The translations under genes were made by a program, and so were the position numbers. Under the pieces are notes generated by a model. The model did no database searches and was not told the DNA's origin. It saw nothing but the letters and a program-made list of their open reading frames with translations. Shown here piece after piece: positions 61,303-64,000 of a stretch of 64,000 bases of DNA. Origin of the DNA: Gadus chalcogrammus. Taxonomy: Eukaryota > Chordata > Actinopteri > Gadiformes > Gadidae. The stretch is from the NCBI RefSeq assembly GCF_026213295.1, contig NC_079415.1, positions 27,210,345 to 27,274,344 of the forward strand, written 5' to 3'. Position 1 is the stretch's first letter, and each line of letters begins with the position of its first letter.

Positions 61303-61970
61303 CACCCCATTCATAAACGCCATCTAGCGCAACCACATCTGGCATTTCTATTATTGCCCTTTATTCCTTCTCTCCTTATGGTAATCATAGTTAGACCCAC
61401 ACACCAACCTTTTAACCCCTGTTCAACACCATGCCATCTCATGTCTTGATACCTTCCAAACACACCCCCCTCAGACTGCCAGACTGTTTATACACGGCCC
61501 ATTCATAAACGCCATCTAGCTCCACCACATCTGGCATTTATATTATTGCTCTGTATTCCTTCTCTCCTTATGGCAATCATAGTTAGACCGACACACCAAC
61601 CTTTTAACCCCTGTTCAACACAACGCCATCTCATGTCTTGATGCCACCCCCCCCCCCCCTCTGACTGACAGACTGCTTATACCCCCAACACCAGCTAGCT
61701 CGACACTTGGCACTTCTAATATCTATATGTAATCCTTCTCTCCTTATGGGGCCCAGAGTCGGACCCCCACACATAAATCTTTTAACCCCAGTTCACCCCA
61801 AAACCCTCTCATGTCTTGACTTCATCCGTCTCTCTGACGGGCATGGGCCTTTTTTCCTCGACCCCAGACGTGCAGACAGAAAGCCCCCACAGGCACATGA
61901 TACATTTATTATTGCTCTGTATTCCTTCTTTCCTTATGGGAACCATAGTCATACCACACACCAACCTTGG
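61303..61970. repeat. tandem repeat, unit about 190 bp, 3.5 copies
   Basis: Units begin near 61303, 61498, 61686 and 61895. Shared landmarks are TCCTTCTCTCCTTATGG, CACACACCAACCTTTTAACC and CTCATGTCTTGA. Divergence grows to the right. Confidence 0.88.
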
Positions 61971-62475
61971 CCTTGATTAACCCCGTCTGTTAACCACACA
62001 CACACACCCACACACACACACACACACACACGCACTAAAGCATTCCTTTGAACAAGCACCAAAACTCTGCACTGTGGCTAGAATTCCACTTCCGCCCCCG
62101 CCCTCCCGAAACTCTCCCAAGCCGGATGCAGCTCCCTTCTGAAAACCACCTAACAGGGATACTGGATCAACTACTGACATCCCTCAATATGCCCCTGTTG
62201 AACCTGCAGCTCTGCCTCAGTCTCAGCTTGTTGTGAGTAGGGTTGAAAGATTATTTACGCCCCATACATGCACTGTGCACTCCTCCATCACATGGGGGTT
62301 GGGGGTGAAATTTTACTAGATGTTTAATAGATGGGATCAGACAGATGGGTAATACTTTCCTCAACATTCATCTTTTTGTTGTTCAGTGACATTATTGTTT
62401 TTAAAAGAATAAATAATAAATACTTTCACATACAATGGGGAGTTTTCGAGCCAAAAGAAATAACACTTGGAGTAA
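61971..62475. other. unassigned sequence with a short CA tract
   Basis: A (CA)n tract at 61996-62030. Otherwise nothing recognised. Confidence 0.5.
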
Positions 62476-62917
62476 GGCCCCGTCCACACGAAGCCGATTT
62501 CATGGCGAAACCGCAAAGGTCTTGTACGGTTCGGCCTTCCGTCCACACGAAGCCGGCGAATCCGCTGACCGAAACCGCAAACTTCTGAAACCACCCTCAG
62601 AGGTGGTTTCAAATCTACCCGGTTTCGTTTTGGATTCGTGTGGACGCCTGAAACCGACTGAAACCGTAAACCATGACGTCATCGCCCCACCCCTCGACCC
62701 TCTGGCCAATGACTGTTAAGCCCGCGGAGTCTCAGAACTCACAACAACAAGGATTTCTGTAGCAGAAGCAGCGCCCCTTATGGGCCTGGAATGTGTACTA
62801 CAGCGTTTCTACAGATCTACCCGGTTTCGCTTGGCTTCGTCTTTACGGAGATACTGCGAAACCGGATAGATCGGAACCGTAACGGTTTCGCCTGTTTCGG
62901 CTTCGTGTGGACGGGCC
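62476..62917 (-). mobile_element. Harbinger-like MITE, second copy of the 12951 family
   Basis: GGCCCCGTCCACACGAAGCC and GGCTTCGTGTGGACGGGCC ends, with TAA at 62473-62475 and 62918-62920. It is inverted relative to 12951-13558 and 442 bp long because a central segment of about 170 bp present in the other copy is missing. Confidence 0.9.
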
Positions 62918-62952
62918 TAAGACAGCAGTTGTTTTTTCCTCCCTTTTACTAG

Positions 62953-63160
62953 GACGACACCTATGCTCTGTCGCCCTTTTGCTCTGAAGGAGGGGTACAT
63001 TAAGGCAAGGGACAATGTAATCAGACTGCAGAGGGAAAAGACGAATAATACAAGGAAGCGTGAATTGAGGGCAAAGAGTTCCTTGCAGGATGTGCTGATG
63101 GAGCTGAGGGAGAAAAACTTGATGACTGAAGAACTAAGTCAGAGGGTTGGATTGTATGCA
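62953..63160 (+). CDS. possible exon with a THAP/P-element-type coiled coil
   Basis: Bounded by CCCTTTTACTAG and CAG|GTAAAA. The open frame (ATG at 62963) encodes a charged helix, NVIRLQREKTNNTRKRELRA and SSLQDVLMELREKNLMTEEL. This heptad-like pattern is seen after the THAP domain in P-element-like fish transposases and THAP9. The domain itself is not in the window, so I cannot tell whether this is a real gene exon or a transposon relic. Confidence 0.45.
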
Positions 63161-63179
63161 GGTAAAATTACGTATAGGT

Positions 63180-63856
63180 CAACAAAGCATACCTACAGAT
63201 CGTCCAAGGGATGATAGGCCTAACGCTCCTGACTAGTTATTTCAGTAAAGTAGACGAGCGAAGTGGCAATGGATAGAAATGGCCAGGAGACTGTTCTGGT
63301 AATACCGACCTTACCAAAACATTTCCCTATACTTGACTTCCCTAAATCTTTTAACAGATGACCTGACAGAACTCGTTTCTGTGGGGAAAGGGAAACTGGA
63401 GAAAGCGGCCCCCCATTCAGAGGTGCCCTCAACATCCTTATTGTAGGCTACTGACAGCGATATATTCTTGTTTCTCTTTCTTCTGACAAATGTACTTGGA
63501 ATTGGAAGTCGCTTTGGATAAAACCGTCTGCTAAACGCCCTGTAAGTGCCCACTCATAAAAGCGCTATATAAATGAAATCTGTAGTTTGTTCCAAAAGCA
63601 CAGTCTTCCTCTGTTTGTTGAGATTTGTAACTTATCAATGTATTCGGACAATCTCTGCTTCTATATCTGAAAATGTGCATATGTGTCATTCCCATGTCGT
63701 TTTATTAATGAATCCTGGTGAGTGATTGTGTCATACATGTAGGCCTATTCTTATTTTAGCCGTGAAACTTTTCTGCTCAGGCTACGTTACTGAAATAACT
63801 AGTCAGGGGCCTTAGGCCTATAATCCCTTGGACGATCTGTAGGTATGCTTTGTTGA
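63180..63856. mobile_element. DNA element with about 70-bp terminal inverted repeats
   Basis: CAACAAAGCATACCTACAGA at 63180 is mirrored by TCTGTAGGTATGCTTTGTTG ending at 63856. Pairing extends about 70 bp through CTGACTAGTTATTTCAGTAA with few mismatches. No target duplication is clear. The interior contains a LINE/SINE-tail-like segment. Confidence 0.85.
63505..63585 (+). repeat. fish SINE/LINE 3'-tail-like sequence
   Basis: GTCGCTTTGGATAAAACCGT followed by CTGCTAAACGCC is the conserved tail shared by many fish SINEs and LINEs. Then AAGCGCTATATAAATGAAA resembles an L2-type tail. Confidence 0.7.
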
Positions 63857-64000
63857 TCTGAATAAACGTTGTGTCTCAGAGTGATACTGCCTTGCGTCAT
63901 ATTGATTCTGAGCTCGCTGCTTTGCATAGAGACGATCCAGAGCAATAGACTACACCACATCAGGCGACCGAAATGGTAGCGAAAGAGCGCATAGCAGTGT
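63857..64000. other. unassigned right edge
   Basis: Nothing recognised. Confidence 0.4.

Overview
The window is nuclear DNA of a ray-finned fish. The evidence is one vertebrate gene with many exons, very long (CA)n, (CT)n and (GT)n microsatellites, and stacked teleost-type mobile elements (hAT, PIF/Harbinger, TTAA-target elements, L1, L2-like and RTE-like LINEs, Ty3). The species cannot be named from the sequence alone.

The only intact cellular gene is abcc4 (MRP4, an ABC-C exporter) on the + strand. I placed 29 coding exons from 15613 to 53309. Every exon joins in frame, and together they encode about 1247 residues from the end of the cytosolic N-terminus to a stop codon. The length agrees with human ABCC4 (1325 residues) if the first roughly 78 residues, two exons, lie upstream. 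I found no trace of those exons in 1-15612, so that stretch is probably intron. Two introns use GC donors. One intron (26109-40690) grew to 14.6 kb because a full-length L1 landed in it and then took further insertions.

Layout: 1-705 is a Harbinger transposase relic. 706-15612 is a mosaic of repeats: a hAT inside a hAT at 4567-6130, and a TTAA-flanked element at 8905-13967 that carries a decayed P2X7-tail-like reading frame, a hAT and two abutting Harbinger-like MITEs. 15613-26108 holds abcc4 exons 1-8 as numbered here, with a 1.2-kb GATATC-rich foldback in the first intron. 26430-39778 is the antisense L1 with up to four further levels of nested insertion. 40691-53309 holds abcc4 exons 9-29, with an A-B-A'-B' inverted-repeat element in one intron and a 290-bp inverted repeat pair flanking exons 13-16. 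53310-64000 lies downstream: minisatellites, a hAT transposase relic, a Ty3-type gag-pol relic cut by a TTAA element, a 190-bp tandem repeat, another Harbinger-like MITE, a possible THAP/P-element-like exon, and a 677-bp element with long terminal inverted repeats.

Many insertions could be bounded to the base by terminal inverted repeats (TIRs) plus target site duplications (TSDs), which gives a relative order of events. Mobile-element family names rest on target-site size, terminal sequence and recognisable protein motifs. No database search was possible.
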